Positions 48,534-57,431 are shown, numbered from the stretch's first letter. The stretch: 64,000 nt of DNA from Phycisphaerales bacterium (GCA_905339235.1 CAJPFG010000006.1:62001-126000), one strand, 5' to 3'. The notes: generated from the sequence alone by a model not told the origin. Numbers and translations: made by a program.

Positions 48534-48878
48534 CTACGGGTACAGGAGCAAATACAGAAGTCCGTAGCATGCCACCATCAACCACGGCATCGCTGCCTGG
48601 CCAAACCGTTCACCATCAAGGTCCATCGCCCGTTTGCCGCTGCGTACCCACCAGCACCACATCCACTGTCCCAGCGCCACCGGAATCGCGACGCAAAGTC
48701 CAATGCCGATCGCAATGACATCGAACGGATCGCGAGTTTCCGCCGTTGCAAGACCAATAACGATGTAGCCCATCATCACAACGGCGCCGATCCAGAGCAC
48801 GGCCCACCCGCCAAGCCCAATTGTGAGCATCAGCCACCGCGGCACGCGCAATCGGGCTTTCGTCCACGAGGTGTCCAT
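48534..48878 (-). CDS. Small four-helix-type membrane protein
   Basis: A 114-residue protein with three to four hydrophobic segments (about 16-46, 55-73, 97-113), rich in Trp, Gly and Met. No family recognised. ATG 48878; no clear ribosome-binding site. It stands alone between an orphan antitoxin and the insertion sequence. Confidence 0.5.
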   Translation of the reverse strand: MDTSWTKARLRVPRWLMLTIGLGGWAVLWIGAVVMMGYIVIGLATAETRDPFDVIAIGIGLCVAIPVALGQWMWCWWVRSGKRAMDLDGERFGQAAMPWLMVACYGLLYLLLYP

Positions 48879-49094
48879 GCGTGGCGCGACTCAAGCGGCG
48901 ATCAAATCCACTCCCCAGCATAGACGCCGTTGAGGCCCATTGTACAGGCAACGGCATGTGACGCTCGCGATCGCCCGGGGTTTCACCACCAACCTCCCCT
49001 CTTGCGCACCCGGCGCAACGCCAAGCCGCATAGCGTGCGATGAGTGAGACAACACGAGCCGCCGATGACCTGCCCCCATCCTTCGGTCCACCCC

Positions 49095-49994
49095 TTATGA
49101 GAGTGTGACCAACTCCTCCTCCCGCGTGCGTACCCGCAGGCGCAGCGCAGCGGAGCCGGAGGGTACGCACGCGGCCGCGAACTCCTCGGGGGTCTGGTAC
49201 CCCAGCGACGAGTGCGGGCGCGTGTGGTTGTGGTGCCGCCGGTAGCCCGCGGCCAGCAGCTTGCCCTCCGCCAGGCTCGTGAACAGCTCCGCCCCCAGCA
49301 GCTCGTCCTCCAGCTTCCCGTTGAACGACTCCATGTACGCGTTCTCCCACGGCGCCCCCGGCGCGATGAACAGCGTGCCCGTCCCCTGCTCCGCCAGCCA
49401 CGCCCGGATCGCCCGCGCGATGAACTCCGGGCCGTTGTCGCTGCGGATGTGCTCCGGCGGCCCGTGCTCGGCCACCAGCCGCGTCAGCACGCCGATCACG
49501 TACCGGCTCGTCATGCCGCGCTCGACCTCCAGCGCCAGGCACCGGCGCGTGTACTCGTCGAGCACAACCAGGAACTTCAGCCGCCGCCCATCCACCGTCC
49601 GGTCCTCCGTGAAGTCGTACGTCCAGACGTGGTGCGGACGCTCCGGTCGCCGGCGCACCACGCTGTTGGCCGAGTTCCCCAGACGCCGCTTCTTCCGCTG
49701 CTTTCTCGGCACTTTCAGGCCCTCCTTCCGCCACAGCCGCAGCACCCGCTTGGGATTCACCCGCCAGCCCTCCCGCCGCAGGAGCGAGGTGATCCGCCGG
49801 TATCCGTAGCGGGGATTCTCTCGCGCCAGCCGGTGCAGGTCGCGCACCAGCCGCTTCTCCTCGCCGCTCTCCACGGGCCGGTACCGCTGCACGCTGCGGT
49901 GCTGCCCGGCCACCCGGCAGGCCCGGCGCTCCGGCACCGCGAAGGTCTCCTCCAGATGCCCGACGCCGGCCCGCCGCCGCGCCGGGCTCAGAAG
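49095..49994 (-). CDS. IS3 transposase OrfB (integrase domain, made by -1 frameshift)
   Basis: An rve-type DDE transposase. Starting from the slippery site the frame reads K-L-L-S-P-A-R-R-R-A-G-V-G-H-L, then R-R-A-C-R-V-A-G-Q-H-R-S-V-Q-R-Y and N-P-R-Y-G-Y-R-R-I. The DDE residues are in W-T-Y-D-F-T-E-D, I-R-S-D-N-G-P-E-F and S-F-N-G-K-L-E-D-E, and the protein ends shortly before the IS end. No stop codons interrupt it. An internal ATG at 49937 could also start OrfB alone. Confidence 0.9.
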   Translation of the reverse strand, partial: LLSPARRRAGVGHLEETFAVPERRACRVAGQHRSVQRYRPVESGEEKRLVRDLHRLARENPRYGYRRITSLLRREGWRVNPKRVLRLWRKEGLKVPRKQRKKRRLGNSANSVVRRRPERPHHVWTYDFTEDRTVDGRRLKFLVVLDEYTRRCLALEVERGMTSRYVIGVLTRLVAEHGPPEHIRSDNGPEFIARAIRAWLAEQGTGTLFIAPGAPWENAYMESFNGKLEDELLGAELFTSLAEGKLLAAGYRRHHNHTRPHSSLGYQTPEEFAAACVPSGSAALRLRVRTREEELVTLS

Positions 49995-50278
49995 TTTCCC
50001 TTTGCGAGCTCCTTGAGCATCCGGATGTCCAGGGCCTGCTCGGCCACCAGCGCCTTGAGCCGCGCGTTCTCCTGCTCGAGCTCCTTGAGCCGCTTGATCT
50101 CCGGGCCCTTGGCCCCGCCGTAGGTGGTGCGCCAGCGTCCGATGGTCGCCGGCGACACGCCGTGCTGCCGCGCCACATCCTCCACCCCCGCCCCGCCCGC
50201 CAGCGCCGCGTCGATCTCACGCAGCTTGGCGATGATCTGCTCGGGGCTGTGCCGCTTCCGCCTTCCTGGACCGCTCAT
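49988..50278 (-). CDS. IS3 transposase OrfA (helix-turn-helix)
   Basis: A 96-residue protein with a helix-turn-helix (S-P-E-Q-I-I-A-K-L-R-E at ~10-20, V-A-R-Q-H-G-V-S-P-A-T-I-G-R-W) and a leucine-zipper tail (I-K-R-L-K-E-L-E-Q-E-N-A-R-L-K). It binds the IS ends. Start ATG 50278; a longer frame to 50320 would begin inside the terminal repeat. The 3' end holds a G-GGA-AAC slippery heptamer (49994-50000) just before the TGA, which leads into OrfB. Confidence 0.85.
   Translation of the reverse strand: MSGPGRRKRHSPEQIIAKLREIDAALAGGAGVEDVARQHGVSPATIGRWRTTYGGAKGPEIKRLKELEQENARLKALVAEQALDIRMLKELAKGNF
49994..50000 (-). promoter_or_regulatory. -1 ribosomal frameshift heptamer GGGAAAC
   Basis: Minus strand G-GGA-AAC in the OrfA frame, two codons before the OrfA stop. 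It is a canonical X-XXY-YYZ heptamer; slipping back one base continues directly in the OrfB frame, giving the OrfAB fusion used by IS3 elements. Confidence 0.75.
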
Positions 50279-50562
50279 CGAGAGACTCCTTCTGGGCCTT
50301 CCGGCCCGGTAGTCTCTCATAACGGCTGGACCGATTCACGGGGAGCAGGTCAATCGCCGAAAGTGCTCTGCGCATGTCTCGCCTCCCTCGCCTGCGCATG
50401 CAGAAACACGCGCGGCCCGAGTAGTGTGCGAGATTCGCCGCAGTTGTCAAGGACTATCACGAGCGATCTGATCGCCCGAAGCGAACGGTCCGGTTAAGCC
50501 CTTGGTTTTCAGAGCCTTACAGATCCACTGCCACCCCGCCATGTTCGGCACCGGCGATGCCA

Positions 50563-50591
50563 TTGGCGCGCCGCGGCACTTCGCGTATGCT
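50563..50591 (+). promoter_or_regulatory. Predicted sigma-70-type promoter, leaderless
   Basis: TTGGCG (50563-50568), 17 nt, TATGCT (50586-50591), then six bases to ATG 50598. Confidence 0.55.
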
Positions 50592-50597
50592 CATTTC

Positions 50598-51737
50598 ATG
50601 CCGGACGCTTCCACATTCAAGAAGTGCGTGCATTGTGGGACGGACTGCTCGAACAAGCCTCGATTGAAGAACCCAGACGGTCACTACGTCTGCAAACCGT
50701 GCGTTGACCGACTTGCCGCAAGAAACACGAACGATCACGCTGGCAATGCGAGATCGATGTCACCGGTGCCCGCGTCCGGAACCGTCCGGAACGAGAGTGG
50801 TACGTGCGCCCTTGGCGATCCCGATACGAATGACGGCGTGGAAGTCCAGCGTCCACGTGCCGCGAAATCGCTCGCGTACGGAAGGTCGGTATCTGTCCAC
50901 GGAAGGGCTCGCTCTACGAGTTCCGGAGGGATTAGGCCGCTCTTCATCGCCGGCATCCTCGCTGCGGTCGTTGTCGTTCTTAGCACAGGCATTTGGTTTT
51001 GGATCACAACATCCCAGCGGCGTGCCGCGGTTGAGGCCGTGGAACGCGTTCGTATCCACCTTGATTCCTTCGCGGACGCGGACAAAGCAGGGGATACCGG
51101 AACGGCGTTCAAGGAGTATGAGGCCGCTCTGGCTGATCAGCGGACCGCCGGTTCGTGGCTGACCGTCGAACTTGAGCAACGGTTGACCGAGGGACGCGCT
51201 CGCTACGACGCCCTCAAGATTGAGGTTGACCGGCGCGCTCAAGCGGACGCCGCCCGCCGCGAACAAATCAAGGCCGAGGAGTCACGCCGGGTAGCCGAGG
51301 CTGAGCAGACACGCGTGGAGGCTGCGCGGCGAGCGGACGAGATTCGCCGAGACCCGGCAGAGTCATTCCGCAACTTCGCGCGTTGTGTAGAAACGGCGCT
51401 CGTCAAGTTGTCATTGGAGCGCTACGAAAAGCTCGACAAGGAGGACAAGGAGAGCTTCAGGGGGTGGGATCGGCTTGCATTGGAATCGTTTGACGTGAAG
51501 AAGACCGACAGCCTAATCAGCCCGGTTGTTGGCGAATTGGGCTGCAAGTTTCATTCATACTGGTACGGCGAGTATCAAGTTGACCTTCGCTGCCTGCCTG
51601 GCGATCGAGGCTGGGTGATAGAGAGTCTGAGCGTCCGATGGACGGGCGAAAAGGGGCGCCTGGATCCAGACAACAAGGTGATCTTGCGGGAAGCTGAGAA
51701 GTTCATCAAGGACAGCCAAGCTGGAAGCTGTGGGTGA
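50598..51737 (+). CDS. Membrane protein with N-terminal zinc finger and coiled coil
   Basis: A 379-residue protein. Residues ~10-36 form a small zinc-binding unit (C-V-H-C-G-T-D-C and Y-V-C-K-P-C), a disordered stretch follows, then a single membrane helix at ~115-137 (I-A-G-I-L-A-A-V-V-V-V-L-S-T-G-I-W-F-W) and a long Ala/Arg/Glu coiled coil (~145-265). The C-terminal globular part ends with a W-V-I-E-S-L-S-V-R-W strand. Start ATG 50598 is chosen because a promoter ends six bases before it; the longer upstream frame is shadow. Role unknown. Confidence 0.65.
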   Translation: MPDASTFKKCVHCGTDCSNKPRLKNPDGHYVCKPCVDRLAARNTNDHAGNARSMSPVPASGTVRNESGTCALGDPDTNDGVEVQRPRAAKSLAYGRSVSVHGRARSTSSGGIRPLFIAGILAAVVVVLSTGIWFWITTSQRRAAVEAVERVRIHLDSFADADKAGDTGTAFKEYEAALADQRTAGSWLTVELEQRLTEGRARYDALKIEVDRRAQADAARREQIKAEESRRVAEAEQTRVEAARRADEIRRDPAESFRNFARCVETALVKLSLERYEKLDKEDKESFRGWDRLALESFDVKKTDSLISPVVGELGCKFHSYWYGEYQVDLRCLPGDRGWVIESLSVRWTGEKGRLDPDNKVILREAEKFIKDSQAGSCG

Positions 51738-51766
51738 ACGAAAGCAAGATTTTTGAACTTCTCGAA

Positions 51767-52966
51767 TCACCCGTTGTCCAGCAACTCCACGCTCTCGAAC
51801 TTCTTGCCTTCCAGCATCTCCAAACTCGCCCCGCCGCCGGTGGAGACGTGGGACATCTTGTCGGCGAGGTTGAACTTTTCGACCGCGGCCGCGGAGTCGC
51901 CCCCGCCCACGATGCTCGTCGCGCCGTTCTTCGTGGCCTCCGCGATGGCCTTGGCGACCTGCTGGGTGCCCTGCGAGAACGGGGACCACTCGAAGACGCC
52001 CATGGGGCCGTTCCAGACGATTGTTTTGGCCTTGCGCAGGGCGAGGGCGAACTTGGTCTGGGTCTTGGGGCCGATGTCCAGGCCCATGAAGCCGTCCTTG
52101 ATCTCGTTGTCGAAGACCTCGATGTCGCCGGAGCGCTCGGCGAACTGCGTCGAGCAGACGTGATCGACGGGGAGGAGGATCTCGACCTTCATCTTCTTGT
52201 CGAGGTCGATGATCCGCGTGGCGTCGGGGATGCGGTCGGACTCGATCTTGCTCGTGCCGACGTTCTTGCCCATGGCCGCGAGGAAGGTGTAGGCCATGGC
52301 CCCGCCGATGATGATCTGGTCGGCCTTGGGCATGAGGTGCTCCACGGCCGCGAGTTTGTCGGAGACTTTGGCGCCGCCGAGGACCACGATGAAGGGCTTG
52401 ACCGGGTTGGCGATGGTCGCCGAGAGGAACTTGATCTCCTTCTCGACGAGGAAGCCGCAGACGCGGGGCTTTCCGGCCATGGCCTTGGGCACGGCGACCA
52501 TGCTGGCGTCGGGTCGGTGGCAGGTGCCGAAGGCGTCGTTGACGTAGATGTCGCCGTAGGCCGCGAGTTTGGCCGCGAAGGCGGGATCGCCCTTCTTCTC
52601 GGCCTTGTGGAAGCGGAGGTTTTCAAGCAGGAGCACCTCGCCGTTCTTCATGGCGGCGACAGCCGCGGCGGCGTCGGTGCAGTCGTGATTCGGGAACGCC
52701 ACGGGCTTGCCGAGCAACTGGCTCAGGCGTTCCCCCGCGATGGTGAGGCTGAACTCGGCCTCGAAGCCGGTTCCCTCGGGGCGGCCCATGTGGGACATGA
52801 GGATGGCTTTGCCGCCGCGGTCGATGATGGACTTGATGGTGGGGAGGGCCTCGCGGATGCGGCGGTCGTCGGTGATCTGCCCGTTCTCGACGGGGACGTT
52901 GAAGTCCACGCGGACGAGGACGCGGAGGCCGGAGGGGTTGAGGGAGGCGATGGTCTTCTTGGACAT
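51767..52966 (-). CDS. pgk: Phosphoglycerate kinase
   Basis: A 399-residue glycolytic enzyme transferring phosphate between 1,3-bisphosphoglycerate and ADP. The family start R-V-L-V-R-V-D-F-N-V-P is at ~14-24, S-H-M-G-R-P at ~60, V-N-D-A-F-G-T-C-H-R near 160, V-L-G-G-A-K-V near 205, and G-G-D-S-A-A-A-V-E with S-T-G-G-G-A-S-L-E at the end. Size normal. It lies directly downstream of the atpH end with a 294-bp gap containing a possible toxin relic. Confidence 0.97.
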   Translation of the reverse strand: MSKKTIASLNPSGLRVLVRVDFNVPVENGQITDDRRIREALPTIKSIIDRGGKAILMSHMGRPEGTGFEAEFSLTIAGERLSQLLGKPVAFPNHDCTDAAAAVAAMKNGEVLLLENLRFHKAEKKGDPAFAAKLAAYGDIYVNDAFGTCHRPDASMVAVPKAMAGKPRVCGFLVEKEIKFLSATIANPVKPFIVVLGGAKVSDKLAAVEHLMPKADQIIIGGAMAYTFLAAMGKNVGTSKIESDRIPDATRIIDLDKKMKVEILLPVDHVCSTQFAERSGDIEVFDNEIKDGFMGLDIGPKTQTKFALALRKAKTIVWNGPMGVFEWSPFSQGTQQVAKAIAEATKNGATSIVGGGDSAAAVEKFNLADKMSHVSTGGGASLEMLEGKKFESVELLDNG

Positions 52967-53035
52967 GGTTGGCTCGGGGGTTGGTGGTGAGACGGTGAGA
53001 CGGTGAATTGAGGGACTGCCCCCACCTTGGATTTT

Positions 53036-53253
53036 ACGCCGCGTTGTTGGTCAACTTCGGCGACCAAGGCCCGGATTGCATGCCAGGCGAGGGCCCTCAC
53101 AACGTTTCCCTGTGTCGGCACCGACACGAATACGGGCTTTGCGTTCGAATCGATGCGAGCGAATAGCCGGTCTGTGCCGCTGACCGTTGCGAAACGCCAA
53201 CCCCGAGAGTTCAGAAATCGAACTGCGGTGTTGTACTTCACGCCCGGCCGCAC
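53036..53253 (-). pseudogene. Possible HicA-like relic without stop
   Basis: From GTG 53253 (or the GTG four codons later) the frame reads V-K-Y-N-T-A-V-R-F-L-N-S-R-G-W-R-F-A, then R-L-F-A-R-I-D and V-F-V-S-V-P, which resembles the dsRBD-like HicA mRNA interferase start (a strand, helix, G-W-x-x). The active-site His expected in G-S-H-H is replaced (G-T-D-R), and no stop codon occurs before the frame runs into the pgk start region, so it cannot be a normal gene. Low-confidence call. Confidence 0.3.
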
Positions 53254-53260
53254 AACACAC

Positions 53261-53872
53261 CTACTCCCCCTGGATGATGTCGGAGATCTTCGCCCGCAGG
53301 GTGGCGGAGCCGTCGGTGTCGAGGGCGTCCTTCATCTTGCGGAGTTGGGTGGCGATGGAGCCGTCGATGAGTTGGTCGCCGATGCGGAGTTTGACCCCGC
53401 CGATCATCGCCTTGTCCACGTACGGGTGCAGGACGACTTCCTTGCCCAGGGACTTGAAGAGGCGGTCCTTGAGCGTGACGATGGACGCGGCGTCGAGCGG
53501 GTCGGCGGTGAAGACGTCAACCTCGATGCGGCCGAACTTTTCCTGCACGATCGAATCGAACGCCCCGACCACGCCCACCAGCGCGCCGATGCGGCCCTTG
53601 GCGTTGAGGACCATGAGAAAGTGATGGGTGATGTCGCTGACGCGGCCCTTGAAGATGCGGTCGAGCGACTGGCCGCGGGCTTTGGCGTTGATGGAGCGCG
53701 AGGCGAAGAGCTCGCCGAACTTGGGGTCGGCGCGGGCGAGATCGAGGATTTCCTCGAGCTCGGAGAGAGTCTCCTCGACCTTGGCGCGCCCGCCCGCGGC
53801 GTCGGCGAGTTCGTAGAGAGCCTTGGCGTAGGTGCGGGCGACGGCGTCGGGTTGGGTCTCGACCAGGGGCAT
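53261..53872 (-). CDS. atpH: ATP synthase F1 delta subunit
   Basis: A 203-residue OSCP/delta subunit that links F1 to the b-subunit stalk. Begins with A-R-T-Y-A-K-A-L-Y-E-L-A-D near residue 13, has R-S-I-N-A-K-A-R-G-Q-S-L-D in the middle and ends with L-H-P-Y-V-D-K-A-M-I-G-G-V-K-L-R-I-G-D-Q-L-I-D-G-S, the OSCP signature. Stop lies only 8 bp from the relic upstream of pgk. Together with atpF, atpE and atpB it forms the F0 operon, but no atpA follows. Confidence 0.92.
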   Translation of the reverse strand: MPLVETQPDAVARTYAKALYELADAAGGRAKVEETLSELEEILDLARADPKFGELFASRSINAKARGQSLDRIFKGRVSDITHHFLMVLNAKGRIGALVGVVGAFDSIVQEKFGRIEVDVFTADPLDAASIVTLKDRLFKSLGKEVVLHPYVDKAMIGGVKLRIGDQLIDGSIATQLRKMKDALDTDGSATLRAKISDIIQGE

Positions 53873-53900
53873 GGGGGGTTCCAGAGGCGAGAGGCGGGGA

Positions 53901-54536
53901 TCAGTTCTTCATCGCGGCGAGTTGCTTCACGGATTCGTCCACGAGCGACTGGGTGTCGGCGCCGGAGACATTGCGCTTGAGGATCTTGGAGGCGATCATG
54001 GTGCCGAGGTTGGCGGCTTCGCTGTAGATCTCGGCGACGGCGGTGCGTTTGGCGGTTTCGATGTCGCGCCGGGCCCGGTCGCGGAGCGCGGCGAGGTCGG
54101 CGTCGGACTGGGCCTTGAGTTCCGCGGCGAGGGCCGTCTGCTGCTGGCGGGCCGCGTCGATCATCTTCTGGGCTTCGGCGCGGGCGTCGGCGAGGGACTT
54201 CTGGTACTCCTCCAGGGCGTCCTTGGCCTGCTGGCGGGCCATCTCCGCGGCCTCGATCTCCTCGCGGATCTTGTTGGCCCGATCGTCGAGGCCCTTGGCG
54301 ATGGTCGGCCAGATCTTGACCGCAATGACCGCGAAGACCAGGGCGAAGACGATCAGGGCGGTGAGGCCGGTGGCGACGCCTTCGGCGATGCCGGAGATGG
54401 GCGCGGCGGAGGGGGCGGCGTGCGCTTCAGCGGAGTGTCCGGCGGCGGAAGCGGCCTCGTGGCCTTCCTGGGCGAGGGCCGCGAGGGGCGTAAGGAGCGA
54501 GGCGGCCGCGACGAAGGAGTTCATCAGACGATTCAT
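53901..54536 (-). CDS. atpF: ATP synthase F0 b subunit
   Basis: A 211-residue b subunit. N-terminal ~22 residues look like a cleavable signal (N-S-F-V-A-A-A-S-L-L-T-P-L-A-A-L-A), followed by a His/Ala/Ser linker, the membrane helix at ~55-75 (G-L-T-A-L-I-V-F-A-L-V-F-A-V-I-A-V-K-I-W-P) and a long amphipathic helix to the end (E-I-E-A-A-E-M-A-R-Q-Q-A-K-D-A-L). It dimerises to form the peripheral stalk. The extra signal-like leader is unusual compared with E. coli (156 residues). Confidence 0.9.
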   Translation of the reverse strand: MNRLMNSFVAAASLLTPLAALAQEGHEAASAAGHSAEAHAAPSAAPISGIAEGVATGLTALIVFALVFAVIAVKIWPTIAKGLDDRANKIREEIEAAEMARQQAKDALEEYQKSLADARAEAQKMIDAARQQQTALAAELKAQSDADLAALRDRARRDIETAKRTAVAEIYSEAANLGTMIASKILKRNVSGADTQSLVDESVKQLAAMKN

Positions 54537-54608
54537 TGCAACGATCTCCTGACGGAACGAGGTGTGAATCCGTGCCGCGCCCTTCCGAGCGCGGGACGGG
54601 GAACAGAC

Positions 54609-55010
<402 letters not shown>

Positions 55011-55014
55011 TTAT

Positions 55015-55953
55015 TCACGCGTGAACCGGTGCGTGCTCGTGGCCGTGTGCGTGGTCATGCCCGTGCTCATGACCATGCTCGTCGTGGTGATCCATCAGCG
55101 AGATGAAGATGGTGGTGAGGAAGGTGAAGACGAACGCCTGGAGGAAGGCGACGAAGAGTTCGAGGAAGGTGAGCGCGATGGCCGAGGCGATGGTCACGAT
55201 GGTGACCGTGATGTTGGTGCCGAGGCCTTCGCCCCTGGAGATTCCCGAGATCGCCCCCCCGGAGAACAACAGGATCGTCGCGATCAGCACGTGCCCGGCG
55301 GTCATATTCGCGAACAGACGCAGGGCGAGTGCGAAAGGCTTGATGAGGAACTGGCCCGCGGCCTCGATGACCAGCAGGAGAAGGGCGATGGGGGCCATGT
55401 ACCACGGCAGTCCGCCCATCATGTGCTTGACGAACCCGACGGGGCCGAGGCGGACGATGGCCGCGATGTTGAAGAAGAGGGCCGAGAGCACGGCGAGCGT
55501 GCCGGTGACCCAGATGTTCTGAGTGGGGGTGCCGCCGATCCAGTCCTTGTGGACACCTAGCAGGTGCATCAGGTCGCGGATGGGCGTCAGGCCGAGAAGA
55601 TTGCAGACCAGGATGAAGAAGAAGAACGAGATCAGGAGGGGCATGAACTTGCGGGCGCGGTCGGGGATGAGGGGCTTGATGACCTCGTCGTGCATGTAGA
55701 CGCAGATGACCTCGATGAGGTGGGCGAAGCGGTTCTGGGTGACGTAGGCGTCGGCGCCCTTGCTCTTGTCGCCGGTCTTGACCTTCGACGCCACCCACAG
55801 GCCCACGAAGACCACGATCAGTCCGGCGAGGACGAGCATGCCCTGGTTGCCCGACCAGAGCCAGTAGCCGGACGGGCTCTTGATCGCGAACTGGTTGACG
55901 ACGTGCTCGAGCGGATTGCCTTCTGCCAGGAACAGGAGGGGGGTGTGCGTCAT
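55015..55953 (-). CDS. atpB: ATP synthase F0 a subunit
   Basis: A 312-residue membrane subunit of the proton channel. The key helix has L-A-L-R-L-F-A-N-M-T-A-G-H (essential Arg of R-L-F-x-N), and the last helix has F-L-E-L-F-V-A-F-L-Q-A-F-V-F. The C-terminus is extended with a His/Asp/Gly-rich tail (H-H-D-E-H-G-H-E-H-G-H-D-H) that could bind metal. The ATG overlaps the stop of the atpI-like gene (ATGA). Confidence 0.93.
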   Translation of the reverse strand: MTHTPLLFLAEGNPLEHVVNQFAIKSPSGYWLWSGNQGMLVLAGLIVVFVGLWVASKVKTGDKSKGADAYVTQNRFAHLIEVICVYMHDEVIKPLIPDRARKFMPLLISFFFFILVCNLLGLTPIRDLMHLLGVHKDWIGGTPTQNIWVTGTLAVLSALFFNIAAIVRLGPVGFVKHMMGGLPWYMAPIALLLLVIEAAGQFLIKPFALALRLFANMTAGHVLIATILLFSGGAISGISRGEGLGTNITVTIVTIASAIALTFLELFVAFLQAFVFTFLTTIFISLMDHHDEHGHEHGHDHAHGHEHAPVHA

Positions 55954-56411
55954 GCGTTGGAACCCGTTGGGGTGGGGGTGGGGGTGGGGGTGGGGGTGGG
56001 GGAGAGGCGCCGGCGGTCGATCGCGGAGAGGATCCGGACCGCGGCGGTGGTTTCGATGACGAGCAGCAGGATGGCCCCCAGCGCGGCGCTCATGAAGAGC
56101 GGGCGGGCCACGATCGCGGGGTTGTTCTCGCGGAGCATGTAGCAGACCGCGATGATCGCGAGGCTGCGGGCCACCCCCGAGCACAGCACCGCCACGCCCC
56201 AGTACTCCTCCCGCCCCACGCGGAGCAGGACCGGCAGGAACGTCGCGATGGACCCGATGAGCATCGCGTAGACCACCGATGTGGCTGACGGCCCCGCGCC
56301 GCCCAGCCGCACGGCCATGAACCACGCCGCGGCGATGGCCACGACGCTGGCCCCGGCCATGATGAGGCCGAAGGCGGTCCGCGGGATGTGCACGGCAGAC
56401 TGGTCGGTCAC
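55950..56411 (-). CDS. AtpI-like membrane protein
   Basis: A 153-residue protein with four hydrophobic segments (about 12-34, 40-62, 70-95, 100-125), in the position of atpI in ATP-synthase operons and of similar size. GTG 56411 is used because GGAG lies 5 nt upstream; the ATG 24 bp earlier is an alternative. The C-terminal Thr-Pro repeat comes from a GGGGTG microsatellite (55969-56004). AtpI helps assemble the c ring in some bacteria. Confidence 0.7.
   Translation of the reverse strand: MTDQSAVHIPRTAFGLIMAGASVVAIAAAWFMAVRLGGAGPSATSVVYAMLIGSIATFLPVLLRVGREEYWGVAVLCSGVARSLAIIAVCYMLRENNPAIVARPLFMSAALGAILLLVIETTAAVRILSAIDRRRLSPTPTPTPTPTPTGSNA
55969..56004. repeat. GGGGTG hexanucleotide microsatellite
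   Basis: Five perfect GGGGTG units (55969-55998) and one imperfect unit. On the minus strand each unit encodes Thr-Pro or Pro-Thr in the C-terminus of the AtpI-like protein. Changes in copy number keep the reading frame. Confidence 0.9.
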
Positions 56412-56487
56412 GCTCGCTCCAAAAAGTGGGCACAAGGATAGCCGAGCGGCACGGCGCGGGCGAGCGGAGACGGTTGATGTTTGGTGA

Positions 56488-56991
56488 TTACTTGCGGCCG
56501 CGCTCGGCCTTCTCGCGGGCCTCTTCGCGGAGCGTTCGGCGGATGATGCGGATGAGCGCGATGGTGAACCCCAGGGCCAGGCCGATGACCGTGCCCCACG
56601 GGCCGGTGTTTTGCCAGCGGTCGATGCCCCAGCCCACGAACAGGCCGCCGAGGATGGTCACGATGAAGTCCATGGCCACGCCCCAAGCCTTGCTCATGTC
56701 GGATATGGGCGTTGAAGTCGGCTTGGGGGCCATCGAGGGCGGATGCTGGACCGGAGTGGTGAGGAGTTCGGGAATGTGGGGAGCGTTGGGGGTTGGAGGG
56801 ATGTCGGGGGTCGAGTGGTCGTAGTGGCCGTGGGGGTCGTGGGGGTCGTGGGGGTGGCCGGGAGAGTGGCCGTGGTGATGGGGGTCGTGGACGCCGCCGG
56901 TGGGCGGGATGTCGTGGTGGGGGGCGTGATGGGGGCCGGGCGTCCCTGGGTCGGGGGTGGGTGAGAGCGGATCGAATCCGGGCTGATTCAT
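56488..56991 (-). CDS. AtpZ-like protein with His-rich N-terminus
   Basis: A 167-residue protein. The C-terminal ~75 residues match the short F0F1-ATPase-associated AtpZ family: two helices around G-G-L-F-V-G-W-G-I-D-R-W and G-L-A-L-G-F-T-I-A-L-I-R-I-I. The first ~95 residues are Pro/His/Gly/Asp-rich (H-H-A-P-H-H-D, H-H-H-G-H, H-D-P-H-D-P-H-G-H), which may bind Mg2+ or other metal. AtpZ with AtpI forms a Mg2+/Ca2+ transporter for the synthase in alkaliphilic Bacillus. A 4-bp overlap with the preceding gene places it in the ATP-synthase operon. Confidence 0.75.
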   Translation of the reverse strand: MNQPGFDPLSPTPDPGTPGPHHAPHHDIPPTGGVHDPHHHGHSPGHPHDPHDPHGHYDHSTPDIPPTPNAPHIPELLTTPVQHPPSMAPKPTSTPISDMSKAWGVAMDFIVTILGGLFVGWGIDRWQNTGPWGTVIGLALGFTIALIRIIRRTLREEAREKAERGRK

Positions 56992-57431
56992 CGGACGGCT
57001 CCCTGCGTTTCTCCCGTCCTCGCCGCGGCCCGCGTCCACACCGCGATCGCCGCGGCGCTCAGGACCAGCGCGCTGACCAGCGCGGTGACGAAGGGCGTGG
57101 CCTGCGGGAGGGCGAGGGCGTAGATCGCCCCGGCGAGCACCGCCGCCGCGAGGATCTGCACCAGTGCCGCGAGTCCCGCGGCCGTGCGAACCCGCCGCGC
57201 CACGCGGCACCCACGCGGCATGAGAACCATCAGCGCCAGCCCCGCGCCCACGGTCGCGGCGAAGGCCCCCATGGTCGCGGAGTCGGAGGCGGAATGCCCG
57301 TTCTCCCCCTCGCCCCGCATCGCCCCCCCCATCGCCCCGGCGAAGAAGCCCAAGGGAATGGCGAGCACGCACGCGCTGGCGAGCGAACCGACGAGCATGG
57401 GAAGCCGGGCGGGACGAGGCTCGGGGGCCAT
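56988..57431 (-). CDS. Membrane protein heading the ATP-synthase operon
   Basis: A 147-residue protein with four membrane segments (about 9-32, 44-63, 77-100, 108-130) and a short Arg-rich end. No family recognised. I start at ATG 57431 because TACCGT lies 5 nt upstream and the longer frame to 57515 is Arg-rich shadow. Stop overlaps the AtpZ-like ATG (ATGA), so it is cotranscribed with the F0 genes. Confidence 0.65.
   Translation of the reverse strand: MAPEPRPARLPMLVGSLASACVLAIPLGFFAGAMGGAMRGEGENGHSASDSATMGAFAATVGAGLALMVLMPRGCRVARRVRTAAGLAALVQILAAAVLAGAIYALALPQATPFVTALVSALVLSAAAIAVWTRAAARTGETQGAVR

Larger units (their letters stand above)
49066..50352 (-). mobile_element. IS3-family insertion sequence (IS407-like ends)
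   Basis: About 1287 bp with imperfect terminal repeats: TGACCTGC start at 49066-49103 and its inverted partner at 50352-50314 share TGACCTGC, CCC, TCGGTCCA and CC-TTATGAGAG. TGACCTGC with a C-rich continuation is the IS407-group type. It carries orfA and orfB read on the minus strand. Target duplications (usually 4 bp in this group) are not visible: left flank CCGA, right flank ATCG, so it may be old or rearranged. Confidence 0.85.

Noticed and set aside
53141..53165. tRNA-like GTTCGAATC patch
   Set aside because: No acceptor stem or anticodon arm can be built around it; it is part of the HicA-like frame.
56741..56890. Possible repeat array of GTGGGGGTC units
   Set aside because: The periodicity is explained by the His-Asp-Pro-rich coding sequence of the AtpZ-like protein; not a CRISPR or tandem-repeat locus.
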